A stretch of DNA of 6,309 bases, taken from the NCBI GenBank assembly GCA_016795255.1, contig JAEUIB010000495.1, positions 1-6,309 of the forward strand, in the 5' to 3' direction. The notes below the pieces were generated by a model. The model did not search any database, was not told where the DNA came from, and was given only the letters and a program-made list of their open reading frames with translations. Shown here piece after piece: positions 1-6,165 of this stretch. The stretch's first letter is position 1, and each line of letters begins with the position of its first letter. The position numbers and the translations under genes were made by a program. Source of the DNA: Planctomycetota bacterium (GTDB taxonomy: Bacteria > Planctomycetota > B15-G4 > JADJEK01).

Positions 1-246
1 GGGTACGGAGAGCGCCGCGGCGACGGCGGTCGTCGCCGCGAGCACGATCCACGTGGCTGCCGCGAGCAACGAGGCGGCCGGAACGCCGCGGCGCAGCAGG
101 TGCCACGCGCCGAGCAGTCCGCCGATCAGCGCGGCTGCAGCACCCGCGGACGCCGCGGGCAACGCGTCGTGCGTCAGCGCGTCGTGCAGGACGAAGAGTG
201 CCAGCGCCAGGGCCGACGTCGTCGCGATCAGCGCACGCACGAGCAT
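1..246 (-). CDS. Unidentified small hydrophobic membrane protein (C-terminus beyond the left edge)
   Basis: An open frame of 82 codons without a stop starts at an ATG and leaves the window at its left edge. The predicted protein begins MLVRALIATTSALALALFVL. It has three hydrophobic stretches at about residues 4-20, 30-51 and 56-81, separated by a polar segment (HDALTHDALP) and a basic turn (HLLRRG). This suggests an integral inner-membrane protein with at least three helices; the alanine-rich first segment might instead be read as a signal anchor. The start is well supported: GGAGGG sits six bases before the ATG. It is on the same strand as nuoN, 126 bases downstream, so it could be the last gene of the operon or a separate unit. 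I do not recognise the family. Its alanine/leucine composition gives little to match, and the full length is unknown. Confidence 0.65.
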   Translation of the reverse strand, partial: MLVRALIATTSALALALFVLHDALTHDALPAASAGAAAALIGGLLGAWHLLRRGVPAASLLAAATWIVLAATTAVAAALSVP

Positions 247-252
247 CGAGGG

Positions 253-258
253 CCCTCC
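253..258 (-). promoter_or_regulatory. Ribosome binding site of the small membrane protein gene
   Basis: GGAGGG lies six bases before the ATG at 246, an ideal Shine-Dalgarno position. This site decides the start and is the main evidence that the open frame is a real gene. It overlaps a perfect 10-base palindrome, GAGGGCCCTC, at 248-257, which may be chance in this GC-rich DNA. Confidence 0.65.
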
Positions 259-326
259 GTCCTGCGCGGCGGCAGGCTCGCGGATCGGCGACGGTGCGCG
301 TCCGCGACCGAACGCCGACGACGTGT

Positions 327-345
327 CCACGCCGTCAGGGCGTGG
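327..345 (-). other. GC-rich hairpin in the gap after nuoN
   Basis: On the transcribed strand CCACGCC, a five-base loop CTGAC, and GGCGTGG form a perfect seven-pair stem starting 27 bases after the nuoN stop. No U-run follows, so it is not a classical intrinsic terminator. It might protect the 3' end of the nuo message, help Rho-dependent termination, or be chance. The rest of the 126-base gap (247-372) shows no clear -35/-10 promoter by eye, only the ribosome binding site for the next gene. Confidence 0.35.
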
Positions 346-372
346 TGCGTCGCGCGTGCGGCGGACTCCCGA

Positions 373-1836
373 TCAGTGGGCGAGCGCCATCGCCTCGACG
401 AACCCCTTCGGCACGATGCCGAGGAGCAACACGAACGCCACCGCGGCCAGCGAGACCGCCCCGACCAACGCGTCGCGCGACACCACGGCTTCGTGGCCGG
501 GCTTCGCTTCGTCGACGTACATCGTCAGCAGGATGCGCAGGTAGTAGTACAGCCCGATCACCGACGCGATGACGCCGAGCACGGCGACCGCGATCAGTCC
601 GGCGTCGACCGCCGACAGGAACACGTAGTACTTCGCGAAGAACCCGGCGGTCGGCGGCACGCCGGCGAGCGCGAGCGCGAACACCGTCATCGCGGCGGCG
701 AGCAGCGGGTTGCGCTTGCCGAGTCCGGCGAGGTCCGAGACCGCTTCGCGGTCCTTGCCGCCGTCGATCAGCACCGCGACCGCGAACGCGCCGAGGCTCA
801 TCGCGGTGTAGGCGCCGAGGTAATAGACGATCGACGACGCCGCTTCGGCTTCGGCGCTCGAGCCGTACGAGCGGACCAACGCGGCCAACCCGACCAGCAG
901 GTACCCGGCGTGCGAGATCGACGAGTACGCCAACAGGCGCTTCAGGTTGAGTTGCGTCAGCGCGCCGAGGTTGCCGACGAACATCGTCAGCACCGCGATG
1001 CCGCCGAGCAGGTCCGCCGCGCGTTCTTCGCCGAGCGACGCACCGAGGACCGGCGCCAGGCGCAGCAGCACGGCGAACGTCGCGGCCTTGGTCGCGGTCG
1101 CCATGAACGCGGTGATCGGCGTGGGGGCGCCTTCGTAGACGTCCGGCGTCCACATGTGGAACGGCACGGCGGCGACCTTGAACAGCAGGCCGACCAGCAG
1201 CATCGTCGCGCCGAACGCGGCGAGCGGCGTGTCGTTGCCGATGCGCGCGATGCCGGACGGGATCGCCGTCAGCATCGTCTTGCCGGACGCGCCGAACAGC
1301 AGCGCGGCGCCGAACAGCATGAACGCCGACGCGAACGCGCCGAGCAGCAGGTACTTGAAGCCGGCTTCGACGCTGCGCGACTGGTGCTTGCGCATCGCGA
1401 CGAGCAGGTAGAGCGGGATCGACAGCAGCTCGATGCCGAGGAACACGTTCACGAGGTCGTTCGCGCCGGCGAGCATCGCCATGCCGCACGCGGCGGTCAG
1501 CACGAACGCGTGGTACTCGGGCTGTTCGACGTCGCTCCGGCGGTCGAGGTAGACCTTCGACAGCAGCAACGACAGCATCGCCGACGCGTGGACGAACAGC
1601 GTGATCAACAGCGCCATGCGGTCGATCTTCATCGTGCCGTAGAACGCGAGGCCGACGCGATCGTGCATCAGCGCGTGGATCGTGTAGCCGAGCGACACCG
1701 CGGCGCCGAGGACGGCGAGCAGGAACGACCCGCTGGAGCGCTGGCTGCCGGGCAGCAGGTCGACGAGGATGACCAGCAGCGCCGCGAGAGCGGGCAGCAG
1801 GATCGGTCCGACGAGCGCGAGATCGTTCGGCGTCAT
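373..1836 (-). CDS. nuoN: NADH-quinone oxidoreductase subunit N
   Basis: A 487-residue antiporter-like subunit, matching the usual NuoN length (E. coli 485). The channel residues are visible: Glu136 in FLGIELLSIPLYLLVA, Lys220 in LLFKVAAVPFHMWTPDVYEG, Lys250 in ATATKAATFAVLLR, and Lys402 in TAGFFAKYYVFLSAV, corresponding to E. coli Glu133, Lys217, Lys247 and Lys395. The SSISHAGYLL motif (305-314) carries the histidine between half-channels. About fourteen transmembrane helices are expected. NuoN is the antiporter-like subunit nearest NuoK and the quinone site. The ATG overlaps the nuoM stop as ATGA, and the 25 or so bases upstream show no purine-rich Shine-Dalgarno, so its translation probably depends on ribosomes finishing nuoM. 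It is the last recognised nuo gene in the window. Confidence 0.97.
   Translation of the reverse strand: MTPNDLALVGPILLPALAALLVILVDLLPGSQRSSGSFLLAVLGAAVSLGYTIHALMHDRVGLAFYGTMKIDRMALLITLFVHASAMLSLLLSKVYLDRRSDVEQPEYHAFVLTAACGMAMLAGANDLVNVFLGIELLSIPLYLLVAMRKHQSRSVEAGFKYLLLGAFASAFMLFGAALLFGASGKTMLTAIPSGIARIGNDTPLAAFGATMLLVGLLFKVAAVPFHMWTPDVYEGAPTPITAFMATATKAATFAVLLRLAPVLGASLGEERAADLLGGIAVLTMFVGNLGALTQLNLKRLLAYSSISHAGYLLVGLAALVRSYGSSAEAEAASSIVYYLGAYTAMSLGAFAVAVLIDGGKDREAVSDLAGLGKRNPLLAAAMTVFALALAGVPPTAGFFAKYYVFLSAVDAGLIAVAVLGVIASVIGLYYYLRILLTMYVDEAKPGHEAVVSRDALVGAVSLAAVAFVLLLGIVPKGFVEAMALAH
1833..1836 (-). promoter_or_regulatory. ATGA stop-start overlap coupling nuoM to nuoN
   Basis: The nuoN ATG (1836-1834) and the nuoM TGA (1835-1833) overlap by four bases. 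The bases before this ATG are pyrimidine-rich (CTCCTCGCCCTCGGAACCACTCC) and lack a Shine-Dalgarno motif. Termination-reinitiation is the likely mode of nuoN translation, which would keep NuoM and NuoN in matched amounts. Confidence 0.8.
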
Positions 1837-3317
1837 GGAGTGGTTCCGAGGGCGAGGAGGGCGGCGTCCACGGCCGGCCCGATCTTGTCGAGCAGGAAGT
1901 CGGGTTTGAGGCCGATCCAGAACATCAGGATCAGCAACGGGGCGAACGCGGCCTTCTCGGTCAGCGTGAAGTCCGGAAGGTGCTTCGCCTCTTCCGACTT
2001 CGGCTTGCCGAAGCAGACGCGACGCACCATCTGCAGCATGTAGATCGCGCCGAGCAACACGCCGAGCGCCGTCAGCACGGCGAACTGCGGCTGCGTCTTG
2101 AACGTGCCGGCGATGATCATGAACTCACCGACGAAGCCGTTCGTACCCGGCAGACCGATCGACGACATCGTCGTGACGATCAGCGCCAGCGCGAGGCCGG
2201 GCGCGACGCGCGCGAGGCCGCCGAAGTCGTCGAGCCCGCGCTTGTGGCGCCGCTCGTAGATCGCGCCGACCAGGAGGAACAACGCGCCGGTCGAGATGCC
2301 GTGGTTCAGCATCTGCAGCATCGCGCCGCGGACCGCGTCCTTGTCGAACGCGAACAAGCCGACCATGACGAATCCCATGTGCGCGACCGACGAGCACGCG
2401 ACGAGCTTCTTCAGGTCGTCCTGCGCCCACGCGAGGTAGCTGCCGTAGATCACGCCGATCACCGCGAGCACGAGCAGCGGCGTCGCGAACGCCTGCGCGG
2501 CGTCGGGCAGCAGCGGGATGCCGAGGCGGATGAAGCCGTACGTGCCGAGCTTCAGCATGACCGCGGCCAGGATGATCGAACCGCCGGTGGGGGCCTGGAC
2601 GTGCGCGTCGGGCAACCACGTGTGCAGCGGGAACATCGGGACCTTGATCGCGAACGCCAGCGCGAAGCCGCCGAACACCCACATCTGTTCCGACGTGCTC
2701 AAGGACAGCGTCCGCAGGTCGTCGATCGACGCCGACCACTGGCCGTGGCCCTGCTTGTAGCTCCACAGCAGGTAGAGGATCGACACCAGCATCGGCAGCG
2801 AGCCGGCCGCGGTGAACAGGAAGAACTTGAACGCGGCGTAGATGCGCTTCTCGCCGCCGAACATCCCGATCAGGAAGTACAGCGGGACGAGCGTGAGTTC
2901 GAAGAACACGTAGAACAGCACGATGTCGGTCGCGCAGAACACGCCGACCATGCCGGTTTCCATCAGCAGCAGGAACACCAGGTATTCCTTGAGCCGCGAC
3001 GGATCGCGCAGGTGGTGGGTCGTGGCGATGCAGATCGGCACGACCAGGCACGCGAGGATCACGAGCGGCATCGCGATGCCGTCGATCCCGAGCGCGTAGT
3101 GGATGCCCAGGGTCGGGATCCACTCGGCCGATTCCTTGAAACTCATCCCGCCGTTCGGATCGACGCCGAAGACGGTCAGGGACAAGAGCAGGTTCGCGAG
3201 GCCGAACACGAGCGTCGCGCCGCGCAACGCGGCGTGACCGCCGCGCGGCAGGAGCGCCACGACGAGCGCTCCGAGCAGCGGCAGGAACGTGATCAGCGAC
3301 AGGATATGACTGCCCAC
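1833..3317 (-). CDS. nuoM: NADH-quinone oxidoreductase subunit M (GTG start)
   Basis: A 494-residue antiporter-like subunit, slightly shorter than E. coli NuoM (509) and within the family range. Channel residues are all present with a nearly constant nine-residue offset from E. coli: Glu140 in FFELTLVPLYFLIG, Lys225 in AIKVPMFPLHTWLPDAH, Lys256 in MLKLGTYGFIRLG, His313 in CSSVAHMGFV, His339 in MLNHGISTGALF, and Glu398 in GLPGTNGFVGEF. These, with about fourteen predicted membrane helices, show a complete proton-pumping module of the Mrp-antiporter type. The start codon is GTG, not ATG: AAGGAG lies six bases upstream and an in-frame TAG lies only four codons before the GTG, so no earlier start is possible, and the next Met (residue 58) would remove the first helix. 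It follows nuoL after 52 bases containing a hairpin. Its TGA overlaps the nuoN ATG. Confidence 0.97.
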   Translation of the reverse strand: MGSHILSLITFLPLLGALVVALLPRGGHAALRGATLVFGLANLLLSLTVFGVDPNGGMSFKESAEWIPTLGIHYALGIDGIAMPLVILACLVVPICIATTHHLRDPSRLKEYLVFLLLMETGMVGVFCATDIVLFYVFFELTLVPLYFLIGMFGGEKRIYAAFKFFLFTAAGSLPMLVSILYLLWSYKQGHGQWSASIDDLRTLSLSTSEQMWVFGGFALAFAIKVPMFPLHTWLPDAHVQAPTGGSIILAAVMLKLGTYGFIRLGIPLLPDAAQAFATPLLVLAVIGVIYGSYLAWAQDDLKKLVACSSVAHMGFVMVGLFAFDKDAVRGAMLQMLNHGISTGALFLLVGAIYERRHKRGLDDFGGLARVAPGLALALIVTTMSSIGLPGTNGFVGEFMIIAGTFKTQPQFAVLTALGVLLGAIYMLQMVRRVCFGKPKSEEAKHLPDFTLTEKAAFAPLLILMFWIGLKPDFLLDKIGPAVDAALLALGTTP

Positions 3318-3323
3318 GCAGGA

Positions 3324-3330
3324 CTCCTTC
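3324..3330 (-). promoter_or_regulatory. Ribosome binding site fixing the nuoM GTG start
   Basis: GAAGGAG lies six bases before the GTG at 3317. An in-frame TAG overlaps the area immediately upstream, so the site and the stop together fix the GTG as the start. Confidence 0.85.
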
Positions 3331-3344
3331 TACGACGCCTCCCG

Positions 3345-3362
3345 ACGGCCCTCGCGGGCCGC
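3345..3362 (-). other. Stable GCGA-tetraloop hairpin between nuoL and nuoM
   Basis: In the 52-base nuoL-nuoM gap the transcript can fold as GCGGCCC, loop GCGA, GGGCCGU: six Watson-Crick pairs plus a G-U pair closed by a GNRA-type tetraloop. After one bulged C the stem can continue with CCC pairing GGG, reaching about ten pairs over 3341-3366. It begins a few bases after the nuoL stop and ends about ten bases before the nuoM ribosome binding site. There is no U-tract, so it is not a simple terminator. A role as an RNA stability element or in setting the L to M ratio is possible but inferred. Confidence 0.55.
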
Positions 3363-3369
3363 GGGGCTT

Positions 3370-5322
3370 TCAGAGCAACACGATCGCGAGGTACGCCGCG
3401 CCGAGGATGAACAACAGCGCGTACGTGTGCAGCGCGCCGTTTTGCATCATCCGGATCCAACCGCCCGCGGAGCGGACCATGCCGGCGACGCCGTTCACCA
3501 GACCGTCGACGACCAGGCGGTCGAAGAAGCCGGCGAGATGGGACAGCGCCCGCATCGGTCCGACGACGAGCACGTTGTAGATCTCGTCGACGAACCACTT
3601 GTTCTCGAGCAGGAACGGCAACCCCTTCGTGGAGTGCTCGGCCTGCTTGCCCGGACCTTCGGAGAACTTCGAGAAGCCGAACCACGCACCGCCGATCGCG
3701 AGCACGAGCGACACGAGCATCGCGCCGACTTCCTGCGCGACGGTGTGTTCGTGCGGCGCGCCGAGGACGGCGTACGCCGGAGCGAAGATCGGCTCGAGGA
3801 ACTTGCCGAGCAGATCGCTGTGCGCGAAGTGCGGCAGCGACAGCGCGCCGCCGAGCACGGCCAGCACGGCCAGCACCATCAGCGGGAACGTCATCGTCAG
3901 CGGCGACTCGTGCGGCTTCGCATGGTCGTGGCCGTGGCCGCCGCCGTGTCCACCGTGAGCGCCGTGGTCCGCGTGACCGTGGGTGCCGTGGCCGAAGCGC
4001 TCTTCACCCTGGAACACCAGCGCGTACAGCCGGAACGTGTAGAAGGCCGTCAGCAGCGCGGTGATCAGGCCGAACACGCCGAGCAGTTGCGGCAGCCCGT
4101 GCGAGTACAGCGCCGCGCCGAGGATCTTGTCCTTCGAGAAGAACCCGGCGAACGGCGCGATGCCGGCGAGCGCCAGCGATCCGATCAGGAACGTCTTGTG
4201 CGTGATCGGCAGGTACTTCTTCAGTCCGCCCATCCGCATCGCGTCCTGCTCGTGATGCAGCGCGTGGATCACCGAGCCGGCGCCGAGGAACAACAGCGCC
4301 TTGAAGAACGCGTGCGTGATGACGTGGAACACGCCGGCCGTGTACGCGCCGATGCCGAGCGCGAGGAACATGTAGCCGAGCTGCGACACCGTCGAGTACG
4401 CGAGGACCTTCTTGATGTCGCGCTGGCGCAGGCCGATCGTCGCGGCGAAGAACGCCGTCGCGCAGCCGACGACCGCGACGACGGTCGACGCGGTGGGGGA
4501 CATCGCGAAGAAGATCGACATGCGCGCGACGAGGTAGATGCCGGCCGTGACCATCGTCGCGGCGTGGATCAGCGCGGACACCGGCGTGGGGCCGGCCATC
4601 GCGTCGGGCAGCCACGTGTACAGCGGCAATTGGGCCGACTTGCCGCAGCAGCCGACGAACAGAGCGAGCGCGATCCACGTGACGAGCGTCGGGTCCAGCG
4701 TCGCGGCCTGCGCCGCCGCCATCGCGTTGACGTCCGCGATGTTCAGCGTGCCGAACTGCTTGAACACGAGCACCATCGCGACCAGGAAGCCGAGGTCGCC
4801 GATGCGGTTGACGACGAAGGCCTTCTGGCCGGCCTTCGCGTTCTCTTCCTCGTCGAACCAGAACCCGATCAGCAGGTACGAGCACAGGCCCACGCCTTCC
4901 CAGCCGAGGAAGAGCAGGACCATCGAGTCGCCGAGCACGAGGCAGAGCATGCTGCCGACGAACAGGTTCAGGTACGTGAAGAACCGCGTGAAGCTCGGGT
5001 CCTCGTGCATGTACCCGACCGAGTACACGTGGATCAGGAAGCCGATGCCGGTGACGACGAGCGTCCACGTCAGCGACAACTGGTCGAGTCGGAACGCGAA
5101 CGGCACATTCAGCACCGAGCCGGTCATCCACTGCGTCAGCGTCGCCGTGACCGGCGTGCCGTCGAACTGGAAGAACGCCGCGACCGTGCAGAGGAACGGC
5201 ACCAGCACCGCGCTGCAGCCGATCACCGCCGCCGCCGACTTCGGCAATTGCCGACGCAGCAGGAACAGCAGCGCGACCGAGACGAACGGCGCCAGGACGA
5301 TGGTTTGAATCAAGCCTTCCAT
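3370..5322 (-). CDS. nuoL: NADH-quinone oxidoreductase subunit L, with a histidine-rich loop
   Basis: A 650-residue antiporter-like subunit (E. coli 613), the distal proton pump of complex I. Expected features appear in order: N-terminal domain with LDQLSLTWTLVVTGIGFLIH (about 79-98); the channel glutamate Glu142 in FLGWEGVGLCSYLLIGFW; Lys228 in CCGKSAQLPLYTWLPDAM; the broken-helix region GPTPVSALIHAATMVTAG (244-261); His333, His337 and Lys341 in HVITHAFFKALLF; and FSKDKIL (395-401), carrying the lysine of the second half-channel. The C-terminal part (about 590-650) fits the long lateral amphipathic helix and final anchor helix typical of NuoL. The unusual part is residues 444-471, a glycine/histidine-rich loop with ten histidines between two membrane helices, where E. 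coli has only a short HAHA stretch; it accounts for part of the extra length. The ATG start is supported by GAAGGAA ten bases upstream, just after the nuoK stop. Confidence 0.97.
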   Translation of the reverse strand: MEGLIQTIVLAPFVSVALLFLLRRQLPKSAAAVIGCSAVLVPFLCTVAAFFQFDGTPVTATLTQWMTGSVLNVPFAFRLDQLSLTWTLVVTGIGFLIHVYSVGYMHEDPSFTRFFTYLNLFVGSMLCLVLGDSMVLLFLGWEGVGLCSYLLIGFWFDEEENAKAGQKAFVVNRIGDLGFLVAMVLVFKQFGTLNIADVNAMAAAQAATLDPTLVTWIALALFVGCCGKSAQLPLYTWLPDAMAGPTPVSALIHAATMVTAGIYLVARMSIFFAMSPTASTVVAVVGCATAFFAATIGLRQRDIKKVLAYSTVSQLGYMFLALGIGAYTAGVFHVITHAFFKALLFLGAGSVIHALHHEQDAMRMGGLKKYLPITHKTFLIGSLALAGIAPFAGFFSKDKILGAALYSHGLPQLLGVFGLITALLTAFYTFRLYALVFQGEERFGHGTHGHADHGAHGGHGGGHGHDHAKPHESPLTMTFPLMVLAVLAVLGGALSLPHFAHSDLLGKFLEPIFAPAYAVLGAPHEHTVAQEVGAMLVSLVLAIGGAWFGFSKFSEGPGKQAEHSTKGLPFLLENKWFVDEIYNVLVVGPMRALSHLAGFFDRLVVDGLVNGVAGMVRSAGGWIRMMQNGALHTYALLFILGAAYLAIVLL

Positions 5323-5332
5323 GCGACCAAGG

Positions 5333-5339
5333 TTCCTTC
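5333..5339 (-). promoter_or_regulatory. Ribosome binding site of nuoL
   Basis: GAAGGAA lies ten bases before the nuoL ATG, within the 19-base nuoK-nuoL gap. The spacing is slightly long, but this is the only purine-rich candidate and it supports the ATG at 5322. Confidence 0.7.
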
Positions 5340-5341
5340 GG

Positions 5342-5641
5342 TCAACCGCGCAACTCTTGGAGGTCCCCGGCGTCCACGCTCGGGCGCAGCCGGAACCAAG
5401 CGATGATGATCGCGAGGCCGACGCCGACTTCGGCGGCGGCGACCGCGATCGAGACCAGCGCGAACGACGAGCCGCGCGCCAGGTCGAACGACGAGGACGC
5501 CGCGACGAGGCACAGGTTGGCCGCGTTCAGCATCAACTCGACGGACATGAACATGACGAGGATGTTGCGGCGCAGCAGGAAGCCGCCGGCGCCGATCGAG
5601 AACAGGATCGCCGCGACGACGTAGTAGTGGAACACCGACAT
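5342..5641 (-). CDS. nuoK: NADH-quinone oxidoreductase subunit K
   Basis: A 99-residue protein with three transmembrane helices (about 5-21, 28-50 and 59-83), the standard size and fold of NuoK/ND4L (E. coli 100 residues). The two membrane-embedded glutamates essential to the proton path in this family are present: Glu35 in MSVELMLNAANL and Glu71 in AVAAAEVGVGLAI, matching E. coli Glu36 and Glu72. The RRN motif before helix 2 and the C-terminal ELRG (E. coli EMRG) are also kept. The start overlaps the nuoJ stop by one base, and a GGGGGTGA ribosome binding site lies six bases upstream within nuoJ. The subunit packs between NuoJ and NuoN and carries the chain of charged residues toward the antiporter-like subunits. 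It ends 19 bases before nuoL. Nothing in it is abnormal. Confidence 0.97.
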   Translation of the reverse strand: MSVFHYYVVAAILFSIGAGGFLLRRNILVMFMSVELMLNAANLCLVAASSSFDLARGSSFALVSIAVAAAEVGVGLAIIIAWFRLRPSVDAGDLQELRG

Positions 5642-6162
5642 CAGCGGTCACCCCCGACGAGCTTCGGACGGCGAGCCACGACGATCGCTCCGATCATCGC
5701 GACGAGCAGCAGCAGCGACGCCATTTCGAACGGGAAGACGTAGTCCTTCAGGAACGTGCGACCGATCTCGAGACCGGTCCCCGGCCGCACCGACATCGCT
5801 TCGCCCGGCGCGGGGCCGGTGCCCCACAGCAGGCCGATCGAGATGAAGATGAACGCGAACGCGACCGCGCCGCCCATCGTCCGCCGGACCGAGATGCCCT
5901 CGAACGTGTCGTGCGACAGGTTCAGCAGCATGATCACGAACAGGAACAGGACCATGATCGCGCCGGCGTAGACGAGGATCTGCACCGCGGCGAGGAACGT
6001 AGCCGACAGCGTCAGGTAGAGGCCGGCGACGGCGACGAACGTCGCGACGAGGCACATCGCGGACGCGACCGGGTTCTTGTTCGCGACCACGCCGATCGAC
6101 GAAGCGATCGCGAGCAGTGCGAACACGTAGAACGCGATCGTGGTGGCGAGTTCGGGTTCCAT
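5641..6162 (-). CDS. nuoJ: NADH-quinone oxidoreductase subunit J
   Basis: A 173-residue integral membrane protein, close to the usual length of NuoJ/ND6 (E. coli about 184). Five transmembrane segments can be seen, at roughly residues 7-26, 32-52, 57-80, 92-113 and 145-165. The third contains the family signature VQILVYAGAIMVLFLFVIML, whose Tyr65 matches the conserved tyrosine next to the pi-bulge helix that is thought to twist during turnover and link the quinone site to the proton channels. The loop between helices 4 and 5 (about 114-144) is polar and variable, as in the family. The ATG start has GGAG seven bases upstream, inside the last codons of nuoH. The TGA stop shares one base with the nuoK start (TGATG). 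It acts in the cytoplasmic membrane beside NuoH, NuoA and NuoK. No damage or unusual composition is seen. Confidence 0.96.
   Translation of the reverse strand: MEPELATTIAFYVFALLAIASSIGVVANKNPVASAMCLVATFVAVAGLYLTLSATFLAAVQILVYAGAIMVLFLFVIMLLNLSHDTFEGISVRRTMGGAVAFAFIFISIGLLWGTGPAPGEAMSVRPGTGLEIGRTFLKDYVFPFEMASLLLLVAMIGAIVVARRPKLVGGDR
5648..5655 (-). promoter_or_regulatory. Ribosome binding site of nuoK inside the end of nuoJ
   Basis: GGGGGTGA, close to the ideal GGAGGTGA, ends six bases before the nuoK ATG and encodes part of the VGGDR C-terminus of NuoJ. Together with the TGATG junction it indicates tight coupling of nuoJ and nuoK. Confidence 0.65.
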
Positions 6163-6165
6163 GCG

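Noticed and set aside
16..40. Perfect nine-base inverted repeat (CGCGGCGAC and GTCGCCGCG) with a seven-base spacer
   Set aside because: It lies inside the alanine/threonine/valine-rich coding stretch of the small membrane gene, where repeated GCG, GCC and ACG codons produce such repeats by chance.
100..2043. Long plus-strand open frame of 647 codons opposite nuoN
   Set aside because: It is antisense to a clear nuoN and the end of nuoM. Its product is dominated by Arg, Glu, Gln, His, Asp and Ala with no domain-like pattern, as expected from the reverse complement of a GC-rich membrane protein gene where stops are rare.
1980..3410. Plus-strand open frame of 476 codons opposite nuoM
   Set aside because: Antisense shadow of nuoM, with the same charged low-complexity composition and no family signature.
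3910..3990. The repeated GTG/GCC-type triplets as a DNA tandem repeat
   Set aside because: The pattern comes from Gly and His codons in the NuoL loop. The spacing of units is irregular and there is no exact repeat unit, so it is described at the protein level instead.
373..5322. nuoL, nuoM and nuoN as parts of an Mrp-type Na+/H+ antiporter or a hydrogenase membrane arm
   Set aside because: The three are related to Mrp and hydrogenase subunits, but the H-J-K-L-M-N order, full lengths, NuoL lateral-helix C-terminus and subunit-specific motifs fit complex I better. The missing nuoI is noted separately.
3427..5406. Plus-strand open frame of 659 codons opposite nuoL
   Set aside because: Its length is striking, but it mirrors nuoL almost exactly and its product is an Arg/Glu/Gln/His-rich shadow. 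Codon bias of nuoL explains the lack of stops.
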